A DNA stretch of 64,000 nucleotides. Source: CAZWCE01 sp964632505 (GTDB lineage: Bacteria > Planctomycetota > Planctomycetia > Pirellulales > Thermoguttaceae). Positions 52,656 through 61,054 of the stretch are shown here, piece by piece. Position numbers and translations under genes: made by a program. Position 1 is the stretch's first letter. Each line of letters begins with the position of its first letter. The notes beneath the pieces were generated by a model. It worked only from the letters and a program-made list of their open reading frames with translations, ran no database searches and had not been told where the DNA came from. The stretch spans positions 1-64,000 of the forward strand of contig CAZWCE010000017.1 in NCBI GenBank assembly GCA_964632505.1, in the 5' to 3' direction.

Positions 52656-53966
52656 TTATTCCGACCGGGCCGTCTCTGTCGGGATCGTCTCGTTCTCGAT
52701 GAGTTGCTCGAACGTCTGTCGGCGGCGGATGCAGTGCACCTGCTCACCGTCGAGGAGCACTTCGGCGGCCATCGTTTTCGAATTGTAGTTCGACCCCATC
52801 ACGCTTCCGTAGGCGCCGGTGCGTTCCAGAATCAGGTAGTCGCCTACGTCGGCGACCGGCAGAGTGCGGTGGACGACGAATCCCCCCTCCTCTTGGGTGA
52901 AGATATCGCCCGACTCGCAAAGCGGTCCTCCCACGATCACCTCTTGCGTCCGCTCTTCGGAGGCTTCGGGACTCTCCTTCGGGGGCTTCGGGGCCTTCGG
53001 GGCGATCGAAATGGGATGATACGCCCCGTAGAGGATCGGCCGCGCCACGTTATTGAATCCGGCATCGACCAGATAGAAACGATTTTCTTCTTGGAACTTG
53101 ACGGCCCGAATCTCCGTGAGCAAAAAACCACTCTCGGCGGTCAGGTAGCGCCCCGGCTCGACTTCGAGCGAAACGGGATGGCCGAAATCCGACTCGAGCA
53201 TCTTACGTGAGTTGTCCCAAAGATCGAAATAGGCGTTCAGGTCGGGGCGCGTTTCTTCCGGCGTGTAAGGGACGGGAATACCTCCGCCGGCACTGATCGA
53301 ACGAACCGAGGGGCCGACGGTTCGGGCGAACTGCTCCATCGCCCCACAGCAATGGCCGAGGTGCTCCATGTCGGTGCCCGAGCCGATGTGCATGTGGAGG
53401 CCGGTGATCGTCATATCGAATTCCTTGGCCACCTTCACGCATTCGGGAAGCCAGGCGTGCCAGATGCCGTGTTTCGACTGCGGTCCGCCGGTGTTGGTTT
53501 TGCGACTGTGCCCGTGCCCGAAGCCGGGGTTGACGCGCAGGGTGATCTCGGAACCCGGGCGCCGTTCGCCCAACTGCCGAATCATGTCGATCGACCCGCA
53601 ATTCACGTGTACGTCGTGTTCCAGGACCACCTCGAGGGCGTCGGCATCGAAAATGTCGGCGGTGAAAACAACCGGCGGAGGATCGCCCTGAGGAGAATAG
53701 CCGGCCGCGAGGGCTCGTCGCACTTCCATACCACTGACGGCATCGACCGCGGCGCCGCATTGACGAAGCAGATCCACGATCGCGAGGTTCGAACAAGCTT
53801 TCTGGGCGAATCGGACCACATCGAACGCCTTGAGTTGCTCGTAGCGCCGACGAATCATCGAAGCGTCGTAGAAAAAGGTCGGCGTGCCGAACTCCTTGGC
53901 GAGGAAGTCGACCGGATGGCCGGCGATCGAATGGCGATAGAGCGGAAATTCGGAAGTGACGGACAT
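52656..53966 (-). CDS. lysA: Diaminopimelate decarboxylase
   Basis: 436 residues from ATG at 53966 (MSVTSEF). The PLP enzyme makes lysine from meso-diaminopimelate. The PLP lysine is in RFAQKACSNLAIVDLLR. Other blocks are FTADIFDADALEVVLEHDVH, EITLRVNPGFGHGHSRKTNT, ITGLHMHIGSGTDMEHLGHC, SISAGGGIPVPY (phosphate-binding Gly loop) and GGPLCESGDIFTQE (the CESGD signature that binds substrate). A 20-residue Pro/Lys/Glu-rich loop (KAPKPPKESPEASEERT) is inserted before VIVGGPLCESGD. The EEP pseudoenzyme follows on the same strand. Confidence 0.94.
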   Translation of the reverse strand: MSVTSEFPLYRHSIAGHPVDFLAKEFGTPTFFYDASMIRRRYEQLKAFDVVRFAQKACSNLAIVDLLRQCGAAVDAVSGMEVRRALAAGYSPQGDPPPVVFTADIFDADALEVVLEHDVHVNCGSIDMIRQLGERRPGSEITLRVNPGFGHGHSRKTNTGGPQSKHGIWHAWLPECVKVAKEFDMTITGLHMHIGSGTDMEHLGHCCGAMEQFARTVGPSVRSISAGGGIPVPYTPEETRPDLNAYFDLWDNSRKMLESDFGHPVSLEVEPGRYLTAESGFLLTEIRAVKFQEENRFYLVDAGFNNVARPILYGAYHPISIAPKAPKPPKESPEASEERTQEVIVGGPLCESGDIFTQEEGGFVVHRTLPVADVGDYLILERTGAYGSVMGSNYNSKTMAAEVLLDGEQVHCIRRRQTFEQLIENETIPTETARSE

Positions 53967-54107
53967 CGAGAATGCTCGAGCTTTCTGAAAGAGAATCATA
54001 AAAGGGACAGGAATACAAGTTCGCAACAGAGGCGAACCTCTGTTTTACTTTGCCGCCGGAGTTTGGTCAAAGGGGACCGCCGTTACCGAAGTCGCCTCGC
54101 GGCACTC

Positions 54108-55097
54108 TCACCCGTCCAACCGCCGGGCACCGTGGTCGAGATATTCCTTCGCCCGATTCAGAAGCGGCGTCATCTCATTCGGTTCCGGCTCGTGGTGCAT
54201 GAACGGCGTGACCGGATACCGATAATCGATGTCGCGAAGCTCGGCCAGCCAGGGCGACATGTCGACCGGGCCGATGCCCGGCAGTTGCGCGCTGGGCGGA
54301 TCGCCCGGGGCCGGCTTCTGCCACATGTAGATGAAAAAAAGTTGATCGCCGCAGATGCGAATCGCCTTGGGAACGAGATCCTTTCGGTGCGGTCGATCGA
54401 GTCGGCGAACCGGCTCTTCCGGGAGACCCTGCACGTGGTAGGGAGCCAACGCGACGCCCAATCGAGGATGCTCGGCCGCCATTTCGGTGAAGAGCTTCAT
54501 CGAATCGAGTGTATGCAAAAGGGCATTGCCGTGATTTTCGATCGCCAATCGGGAATCGTACTGTTCACAGAGTTCCAGCTCCGGCCGAAGACCTTCGATG
54601 AACTGCTTCATCCGGGTCTTGGTCTCCTCGTACGAGGCGGGAAGTTTCCCTTCACTCCCACGCACGGCGATTCCTCCGCCGCACCGGCCCAACAGTTTCG
54701 CGTATTTTGGATAACCTCCCCGGTAGACCGAAAAAGAGTAGAGCGAAAGGTCGTGTTTTTCGAGCAGATCCAGAAGACGCTCCGGCCCGAGACGGTCGAG
54801 CACGTCGTCCAGATGGGGACAACCGGCGTGGGCCGACCAGATATCGATGGCGTCGAACCCCAGCTTTGCGATTCGAGCGATCGCCTCTTCGATCGGCAGT
54901 GAAGAGAAGGCGATCGAAGAACACGCCTGGGAAAGCTTCCATTCCTTGGAAGCGGATTCGTCCGATGCCGCGGAAACCGAACGCGATTGCGGCCTCGTTC
55001 CTCCGAAGGAGAACATCGAAAGCCCGGCGGTCGTCCCGAGGGCCCTCCTCAAAAAATGCCGGCGGGGATAACGTGTGCAAGAGACATCCCTAGACAT
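54108..55097 (-). CDS. Secreted (Tat-type) TIM-barrel sugar isomerase/epimerase-like protein
   Basis: 329 residues. AGGAG upstream supports the ATG at 55097. A twin-arginine signal (YPRRHFLRRALGTTAGLSMF) begins the chain, so a folded protein is exported. The mature part is an AP-endonuclease-2/xylose-isomerase-like TIM barrel: EEAIARIAKLGFDAIDIWSA, LSLYSFSVYRGGYPKYAKLL, LAIENHGNALLHTLDSMKLF and ITPLLNRAKEYLDHG-like end (TPLLNRAKEYLDHG). Glu and His near IENHG are plausible metal ligands. Such secreted isomerase-like proteins are numerous in planctomycetes. The substrate cannot be inferred. It precedes lysA on the same strand, with a 141-base gap. Confidence 0.85.
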   Translation of the reverse strand: MSRDVSCTRYPRRHFLRRALGTTAGLSMFSFGGTRPQSRSVSAASDESASKEWKLSQACSSIAFSSLPIEEAIARIAKLGFDAIDIWSAHAGCPHLDDVLDRLGPERLLDLLEKHDLSLYSFSVYRGGYPKYAKLLGRCGGGIAVRGSEGKLPASYEETKTRMKQFIEGLRPELELCEQYDSRLAIENHGNALLHTLDSMKLFTEMAAEHPRLGVALAPYHVQGLPEEPVRRLDRPHRKDLVPKAIRICGDQLFFIYMWQKPAPGDPPSAQLPGIGPVDMSPWLAELRDIDYRYPVTPFMHHEPEPNEMTPLLNRAKEYLDHGARRLDG

Positions 55098-55274
55098 ATT
55101 CCTTCTCCTATTTTCCAGAGTCAATTCGTGGATGATGTCGGCTCGCGGATCTTCTGATTTCCCGCGCTCCGGGAACCGCTCGATTGTCTCATAAATGCAA
55201 TGCGGTTACAATAGAACAAGGTAGAGAGAGCGTGATGCTTCGAGCCCGAACGTCTCCCGAAGCCGAGATGCGTA

Positions 55275-55302
55275 TTGACAACCCCCATGTTAGTGATAGG
55301 AT
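55275..55302 (+). promoter_or_regulatory. Candidate thiC promoter
   Basis: A perfect TTGACA is followed after 16 bases by TAGGAT. The transcript would start near 55309, leaving a leader of about 270 bases. Confidence 0.55.
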
Positions 55303-55520
55303 GAATCAAGGAGCGGGGAAACTCGACAAGGATGACCCGAAAAATCGTTTTTCCCGCGTTTTCACCCTCGCCTCGCGGATCCCGTTTCGCCAGGCCATCG
55401 TCAAGATCCGTTTGCCAACAGCGCCTTTGCCCCCGTCGAAGGGGCTCCGCTTGCCATTCCCATTTCCCTCTCGAGACGGTTTGCGCCGGGCATCGATCTT
55501 ATCCCTGCCTGCGACCGCTT

Positions 55521-55554
55521 CCCCGAGCGATCGATCGCGGGCCTTCTTTTTTTT
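55521..55554 (+). terminator. Terminator-like hairpin in the thiC leader
   Basis: CCCG and CGGG flank a CGAT/ATCG inner pairing with a two-base bulge, and a run of eight T follows after a short gap. It ends about 24 bases before the thiC start, the place expected for transcription attenuation. Confidence 0.5.
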
Positions 55555-55577
55555 GAGAATCTTCAAAAAACCATCGC

Positions 55578-56954
55578 ATGAATATGACGCAGTATCAAGC
55601 AGCCAAAGCCGGAACCCTCACCCCCGAAATGGAAATGGTCGCCGAAAAGGAATGTCTGGCGCCGGAAACCGTCCTCGAAGAAGTCGCCTCCGGGAGAATG
55701 GTCATTCCGGCGAACCGGCATCACCTGAAGCAGGGACTTGATCCGATCGGCATCGGCATCGCGACCCGAACGAAGATCAACGCCAATCTTGGGAATTCCC
55801 CGGTGGCCGGCGACGCGAAATGCGAATTGGAAAAAGTGCATTGTGCCATCCGGTACGGCGCCGATACGGTGATGGATCTCTCCACGGGCGAGCATATCGA
55901 TTCGATCCGTCGGCAAATCATCGACTCGGTCCGGGTTCCCGTGGGAACGGTGCCCCTTTATCAGATGTGCGAGCAACTTGACGACATCGTCGACATGACC
56001 CCGGAAGGCTTTCTGTCGGTGGTTGAAGAGCAGGCTCGTCAGGGCGTCGATTACATGACGATCCACTGCGGGCTCCTCAAAGAGCATCTTCCGCTGGTGG
56101 AATCGCGTCTGACGGGGATCGTCTCCCGGGGCGGTTCGCTCGTGGCGAAGTGGATGGCGGCCCACGATCGGGAAAATCCCTTTTACACCCATTTCGACCG
56201 CCTCTGCGAGATCATGCGGGCATACGACGTCACTTGGAGCCTTGGCGACGGACTTCGCCCCGGCTGTCAACACGACGCGAGCGACCGGGCCCAGTTCGCC
56301 GAACTGAAGACCATGGGAGAACTGGCGAAAAAGGGCTGGGAGATGGGCTGCCAGGTGATGATCGAAGGTCCCGGCCATGTCCCGATGGATCAGATCGAGG
56401 AAAACATCCGGAAGGAGATCGAGATCTGCCACGGGGCACCGTTCTACGTGCTCGGACCGATCGTGACCGATGTCGCGCCCGGCTACGACCACATCACCAG
56501 TGCGATCGGGGGGGCGATGGCCGCGATGCACGGCGCCGCGATGCTGTGCTACGTGACCCCGAAGGAACACTTGGGGCTGCCCGATTTGGAGGATGTCCGA
56601 CAAGGCGTGATCGCCTACAAGATCGCCGCCCACGCCGCCGACTTGGCCCGGCACCGACCTCAGGCACGCGACCGAGACGACGCCATCTCCCGGGCCCGGG
56701 CCGAGTTCGACTGGGAGAAGCAGTTCGAACTGGCTCTCGATCCCGAAACCGCTCGCCGAATGTACCACGAGGCGAGAAATCCCTCTCCCGATCCCGAACC
56801 GGTCAAGCCCGAACGGTCCCAACCGTCCGACGAAATCCCGGAGGCGGAAGAATACTGCTCCATGTGCGGACCGAAGTTCTGCGCGATGCGCAATAGCGTG
56901 GAGGTGGTGCAATTGCAGAAGGAGAAATCCCGAGCGGAACCCAAGAAGCCGTAA
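55578..56954 (+). CDS. thiC: Phosphomethylpyrimidine synthase
   Basis: 458 residues. ThiC is a radical SAM enzyme that turns aminoimidazole ribotide into the thiamine pyrimidine. Blocks include VIPANRHHLKQGLDPIGIG, TKINANLGNSPVAGDAKCEL, YGADTVMDLSTGEHID, VPLYQMCEQLDDIVDMTPEG, DYMTIHCGLLKEHLPLVESR, SLGDGLRPGCQHDASDRAQF, MIEGPGHVPMDQIEENIRKE and APGYDHITSAIGGAMAA. The C-terminal cluster motif is complete as CSMCGPKFCAM. It is the shorter form without the long N-terminal extension of E. coli ThiC. No clear ribosome site is seen. The leader (see above) suggests regulated transcription. No other thi genes are adjacent. Confidence 0.97.
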   Translation: MNMTQYQAAKAGTLTPEMEMVAEKECLAPETVLEEVASGRMVIPANRHHLKQGLDPIGIGIATRTKINANLGNSPVAGDAKCELEKVHCAIRYGADTVMDLSTGEHIDSIRRQIIDSVRVPVGTVPLYQMCEQLDDIVDMTPEGFLSVVEEQARQGVDYMTIHCGLLKEHLPLVESRLTGIVSRGGSLVAKWMAAHDRENPFYTHFDRLCEIMRAYDVTWSLGDGLRPGCQHDASDRAQFAELKTMGELAKKGWEMGCQVMIEGPGHVPMDQIEENIRKEIEICHGAPFYVLGPIVTDVAPGYDHITSAIGGAMAAMHGAAMLCYVTPKEHLGLPDLEDVRQGVIAYKIAAHAADLARHRPQARDRDDAISRARAEFDWEKQFELALDPETARRMYHEARNPSPDPEPVKPERSQPSDEIPEAEEYCSMCGPKFCAMRNSVEVVQLQKEKSRAEPKKP

Positions 56955-57040
56955 CTGCCTTGACGAGACGTCCTGGAATGGCGTTCGAGAGAGGCCGATC
57001 CCACTCCGAAGACGATGGGAAAGAAAAGCTAAAGAAAAAG

Positions 57041-57111
57041 CTGGGGAACAGGGATTTGAACCCCGACTAACTGGTTCAGAGCCAGTCGTGCTGCCATTAC
57101 ACTATTCCCCA
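57041..57111 (-). tRNA. tRNA-Gln (anticodon CTG)
   Basis: 71 bases on the minus strand. The acceptor stem TGGGGAA/TTCCCCA is perfect, with discriminator G. The anticodon stem ACTGG/CCAGT closes loop CTCTGAA with CTG, reading CAG. The T arm GGGGTTCAAATCCC is standard. With the TTG isoacceptor at 1154 and glnS at 33027, both Gln codons are served. Confidence 0.93.
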
Positions 57112-57473
57112 ATCGGTGACAAGCGGCCGGTGACAAGCGGCGCACACCGTCGCCTCCATTCAGTAAGAATTCTACCTCCCGCGACTCGATCGTCAAGTGC
57201 CCCTTTGCCGGGCAGCGGAAAGAATCAAGAGGATCTTGCGGATCATCCCGATCCTGAGACCACCTCGACTTCCAACGATTCTTTCCGGGGAACGCCGCCC
57301 CATTTTTTTTCGCCGACATCTTGCGACTGACAAGGAGTTATGCGAAACTGTCCGATCAGGGCAATTCTCTCATCGGGGCTCCCACGACAACAAAAAGGCC
57401 GTTCGCCGAGCGCCTTCCATTCTCTTTCTTATGAGCGTTTCTCTTCGTTACCATAAGGGCAAGTCTTCTCGAA
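57112..57473. other. Intergenic region, nothing recognised
   Basis: 362 bases between tRNA-Gln and the FHA-GAF-PP2C gene. A T run lies at 57304-57311. No ORF, RNA or convincing promoter was found. Confidence 0.4.
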
Positions 57474-59156
57474 ATGGCACATCTCGAAAGCAAATCCGGT
57501 TTATCCGAGGCGGAAACCTACCCTCTTCCCTGCGAAGTCACGGTTCTGGGACGCCATCCCTATTGTGAAATCGTCCTCGACCAAGGTGCGGTGAGTCGGG
57601 AACATGCGCGGATTCTGCACGAGGGGGATTCTTTCTATCTGGAGGATCTGCACAGCCGCAACGGCACGTTTCTCAACGGCCGGCCGATCGATCAGAAGGA
57701 GCCGATCCACGACGGCGATGAAATCCGCATCTGCGATCTGGTCTTCTCGTTTCGCAACGAAGAGGAACAAGCCCGAGACCGAGCTTCTTCTCTTCCCCAT
57801 TCGAGCACGCAAGCGGTTCTGGTCAACGACGATTCGGTCGACTCCACGCTGAACATCACTTCGCGTATCGATGTGGGAACGCAAGGATTGGGCTATTCCT
57901 CGAATCCGTCGATGAAGCTCCAGGCCCTGGTCGACATCGGTAGGAATCTCGGCGATGTGCTCGACATGGACAAAGTGATTCCGATCCTGCTCAAGAATCT
58001 CTTGGCGATCTTTCGCCAGGCCGATTGTGCTTCGATCGTCCTGAATGATCCCCGTACCGGCCGGTTGGAATTGAAAGGATTCAAACACCGCAATCCACGC
58101 TCGAAGCAACAGTTCCGCATCAGCCTGACCGTGCTCGAAGCCGTGGTCTCGTCCAAGTCGGCGATCCTCTCGGACGACGTGGCAAACGATTCCCGTTTCG
58201 ATGTCAGCGACAGCATCGTCAATTTTCAGCTCCGTTCGGTGATGTCGGTCCCCCTTCTGGGAGCCGAGCAAGAGGTGCTGGGCGTGATCCAGGTCGATTC
58301 CCGCAAGGGGGGGAGTCGCTTCTCGCACAACGACCTCGACGTGCTCGTCTCCGTCGCATCGCAAGCGGCCACGGCGATCGAGAACGCACGGTTGCACGCT
58401 CGCGCGCTCGAAGAGAAAAAGTTCGATCACGAGATGTCCGTCGCCCATAAGGTCCAGAAAGGCTTTTTGCCGGTGGAACCTCCCCGGGTGGAACACTACG
58501 GCTTCTTCGACTATTATCAGCCGGCGAAGTTCCTGGGGGGCGACTACTTCGATTACGTGCCGCTTCCCGAGAATCGGCTGGCGATCGCCCTCGGCGACGT
58601 TTCCGGCAAGGGAATCTCGGCCGCGTTGCTCATGGCGAAGCTCTCGGCCGAATGCCGGTACAGCCTTGTGGCGGAACCCACCCCGGTGGAGGCGGTCGCC
58701 CGATTGAACCGGGTCTACTGCGAGAGTCGCTGGGACGATCGGTTCATCACCTTCATTTTGACGGTGCTCGACTTCGCCAATCATCGGGTCACGCTGGTCA
58801 ACGCGGGACACCTTTCCCCCCTCTTAAGGCAGCCGGAAGGCGAGGTGGTCGACTTGGCGGACACCTTCGGGGGACTTCCGCTGGGAGTCATGTCGGACGT
58901 CGAGTTCGGTGAATTCACCATGGAAATGGAACCGGGGCAGGTGATCGCCCTGTTCAGCGACGGGCTTCCCGACGCGATGAACAGTGACGGCGATTGCTAC
59001 ACCCTCGAGTCGGTCCGGAAGCAACTTGAAAGCATTTCGGGCAAATCGGTCGATGAGATCGGTCCGCGGCTGATCGGCGCGATCCGCGGGTTCGCGGGAC
59101 GCCAGCCCCAGACCGACGACCAGTGTCTGGTCCTCTTCGGGAGACAATCCCCCTAG
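57474..59156 (+). CDS. FHA-GAF-PP2C (SpoIIE-type) serine phosphatase
   Basis: 560 residues. An N-terminal FHA domain (about 20-100) has the phosphothreonine-binding motifs GRHPYCEIVLDQGAVSREHA and DLHSRNGTFLNGR. A GAF domain (about 145-310) follows with SVPLLGAEQEVLGVIQVDS. A helical linker (HEMSVAHKVQKGFLPVEPPR) leads to a C-terminal PP2C/SpoIIE phosphatase domain: GGDYFDYVPLPENRLAIALG, DVSGKGISAALLMAKLSAE (metal Asp residues), VTLVNAGHLSPLL and VIALFSDGLPDAMNSDGD. This layout belongs to partner-switching phosphatases, which reset anti-sigma-factor antagonists. The partner is not seen nearby. It is probably cytoplasmic. Confidence 0.93.
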   Translation: MAHLESKSGLSEAETYPLPCEVTVLGRHPYCEIVLDQGAVSREHARILHEGDSFYLEDLHSRNGTFLNGRPIDQKEPIHDGDEIRICDLVFSFRNEEEQARDRASSLPHSSTQAVLVNDDSVDSTLNITSRIDVGTQGLGYSSNPSMKLQALVDIGRNLGDVLDMDKVIPILLKNLLAIFRQADCASIVLNDPRTGRLELKGFKHRNPRSKQQFRISLTVLEAVVSSKSAILSDDVANDSRFDVSDSIVNFQLRSVMSVPLLGAEQEVLGVIQVDSRKGGSRFSHNDLDVLVSVASQAATAIENARLHARALEEKKFDHEMSVAHKVQKGFLPVEPPRVEHYGFFDYYQPAKFLGGDYFDYVPLPENRLAIALGDVSGKGISAALLMAKLSAECRYSLVAEPTPVEAVARLNRVYCESRWDDRFITFILTVLDFANHRVTLVNAGHLSPLLRQPEGEVVDLADTFGGLPLGVMSDVEFGEFTMEMEPGQVIALFSDGLPDAMNSDGDCYTLESVRKQLESISGKSVDEIGPRLIGAIRGFAGRQPQTDDQCLVLFGRQSP

Positions 59157-59570
59157 ACGTTTGACCATCGGACCGCTCGGCGAAACCGACCGTTTCGATC
59201 CTCCGAGCGATTGCCGGGTTCCCTATTTGGAGATGGCGGAAGGCCCGGTTCACTTGCCGCAATCTTCGGTAAGCGCTTCCGATAGTCCGTTTTACAACGA
59301 ATCTCCGAGTCGCAGCAAACATCACTCTTATCGACGACTTGATTACTTCCTTTTTCTCCTATTTGACATCTCGTACCTTCAGGGGCTATTATATTCTAAT
59401 AGACCTATAAAAAAACGTTCTCAGAAAGCCCCTACTCCGAACTGCCCGACCGACGAAGACCCTCCGCCGGCGAAAGCCCGCTGCCCATTCTCGGGAAGCG
59501 ACCGGAAGCCGGACATCCCCGCATGCCCCTGGCGATCGGTCCCGATTCGGCTCGTTTCGAGGAGATCCCC
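59157..59570. other. Intergenic region with promoter of the bd-like gene pair
   Basis: 414 bases. The right half is AT-rich and carries the promoter at 59363-59392. The CTATTA/TAATAG inverted repeat at its -10 end may be incidental or an operator. Confidence 0.5.
59363..59392 (+). promoter_or_regulatory. Candidate promoter of the bd-like oxidase pair
   Basis: A perfect TTGACA is followed after 18 bases by TATTAT. A CTATTA/TAATAG inverted repeat overlaps the -10 and start region, a position for a repressor. Confidence 0.55.
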
Positions 59571-60962
59571 ATGCATTATCCCTGGTGGTACGTTCCCCAT
59601 CTGACCGCTCCGATGCTGATCGCGGCGATCGCCGTATTTCATGTGATCATCTCCCATTACGCCGTCGGGGGCGGCATCCTCCTCGCTATGGAGAACGCCC
59701 ACGGCTTCAAAGAACCGAACCCGGCCTACCGGGCCTACTGGAGACGGCACGCCCGTTTCTTCGTTCTGCTGACGCTCGTTCTCGGAGCGGTCACCGGCGT
59801 GGGCATTTGGTGGACGATCGGCCTGGCGTCGCCCCTGGCGACCGAAATGCTCATTCGGACATTTGTCTTCGGCTGGGCCATCGAATGGGTCTTTTTCGTC
59901 ATCGAGCTGATTTCCGCCTTCATCCTGTTCTACTACTGGGATCGGATGGCGAAAAAGCCTCTGGTGATCGTCGGCTGGATCTACGCCGTCGCCGCGTGGA
60001 TCAGCCTCGTACTCATCACCGGCATCACGGCGTTCATGCTCAATAGTCTCGGCCTGTTCGGCAACTGGAGCGAAACCGGGAATTTCTGGGACGCCTTCTT
60101 CAATCTGCAATTCATCCCGCAGACGATCAGCCGCACCGGCGGGGCCCTGCTCTTGGCGACGCTGTACGTCTATTTGCATGCCTCGTGGACGCTCAAGGAT
60201 GCCGAGATGCGCGAAAAGGTGATCCAACGCATGAGCGGTTTGACGGTCTTGGGAACCGTGCTGATGGTCCTCGGCGTGGGACTCTGGTACGCCTTCCTGC
60301 CGGAGACGGCAAAACTGATGCTCATGCGGGCGGCCGCTTTGAATATTTTTATTGGTCTGTTCATCGCCTCCAGCGCGGCGTTGCTGTTGATGCTCTTCTT
60401 CGTTTCGTTCCGCAGCCCCCGAACGATGACCTTCGCCTTCGCGATTTGCCTATTCTTGTTCGGCATCGCGGCGCTGTCGACGGCAGAGTTCATCCGAGAG
60501 GCGGTCCGCAAACCTTACATCGTCGACAACGTGGTCCTCGGCAATCAGGTGATGGTCGAGGATATCCCCGAAATGCAGGAGGACGGTTACCTCGAAAGCG
60601 GCATCTGGACGAAGCAATACCTCCGAGAAAACTATCCCGAACTCTTCGCCGACGAAGCGTCCACCCGGGTCGACGAAAGCCGATTGCTGAACCTGCCCGC
60701 GGAGGATCGCGTCGCGATCGGTCGGGTGCTTTTCATGTATCACTGTAACGATTGCCACGCCCAGGATGTTGGATATTCGGCCGTCGCGCCGCTGGTCGCC
60801 GGACATTCCCGCGAGCGACTTCCGGAATTTTTGATGAATCTGCATCGTCCGGCGTTCTACATGCCGCCTTGGTGCGGGACGCCCGAGGAGGCCGAGGTGC
60901 TGGCCGATTACCTGGCGACGATCGCTCCCGAAGTTCCGCCGGCACCGTTTGAATCGCCATAA
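59571..60962 (+). CDS. Cytochrome bd-like oxidase subunit I fused to a C-terminal c-type heme domain
   Basis: 463 residues from ATG at 59571, with AGGAG six bases before. About eight to nine helices fill residues 1-330. The first contains VFHVIISHYAVGGG (candidate heme His). The third region holds WAIEWVFFVIELISAFIL, whose two Glu recall Glu99/Glu107 of CydA. The Q-loop of quinol oxidases is not evident. After a last helix comes a soluble part with FMYHCNDCHAQ (CxxCH at residues 392-396) and the possible Met ligand in FYMPPWCG, a class I cytochrome c domain. This fits the heme-c-bearing members of the bd superfamily. Electrons would come from a cytochrome c rather than quinol; activity is not proven. 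Confidence 0.82.
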   Translation: MHYPWWYVPHLTAPMLIAAIAVFHVIISHYAVGGGILLAMENAHGFKEPNPAYRAYWRRHARFFVLLTLVLGAVTGVGIWWTIGLASPLATEMLIRTFVFGWAIEWVFFVIELISAFILFYYWDRMAKKPLVIVGWIYAVAAWISLVLITGITAFMLNSLGLFGNWSETGNFWDAFFNLQFIPQTISRTGGALLLATLYVYLHASWTLKDAEMREKVIQRMSGLTVLGTVLMVLGVGLWYAFLPETAKLMLMRAAALNIFIGLFIASSAALLLMLFFVSFRSPRTMTFAFAICLFLFGIAALSTAEFIREAVRKPYIVDNVVLGNQVMVEDIPEMQEDGYLESGIWTKQYLRENYPELFADEASTRVDESRLLNLPAEDRVAIGRVLFMYHCNDCHAQDVGYSAVAPLVAGHSRERLPEFLMNLHRPAFYMPPWCGTPEEAEVLADYLATIAPEVPPAPFESP

Positions 60963-61054
60963 GTGTCCGGTGATCGGACCGACGATTTTTCAACCGTTTT
61001 TTTCCGACCTGCTTGCTTTCCCAGCAACCATCGCCCGAAAGGGAGAATGAGCCC

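Larger units (their letters stand above)
55098..55577. other. Divergent intergenic region with thiC promoter and leader
   Basis: 480 bases between the isomerase gene and thiC. It contains a good promoter at 55275-55302 and a terminator-like hairpin at 55521-55554. The conserved CUGAGA and other THI-box blocks of the TPP riboswitch were looked for and not found. Confidence 0.55.

Noticed and set aside
55309..55577. TPP riboswitch before thiC
   Set aside because: Looked for the CUGAGA and the conserved 3' blocks; neither is present in the leader.
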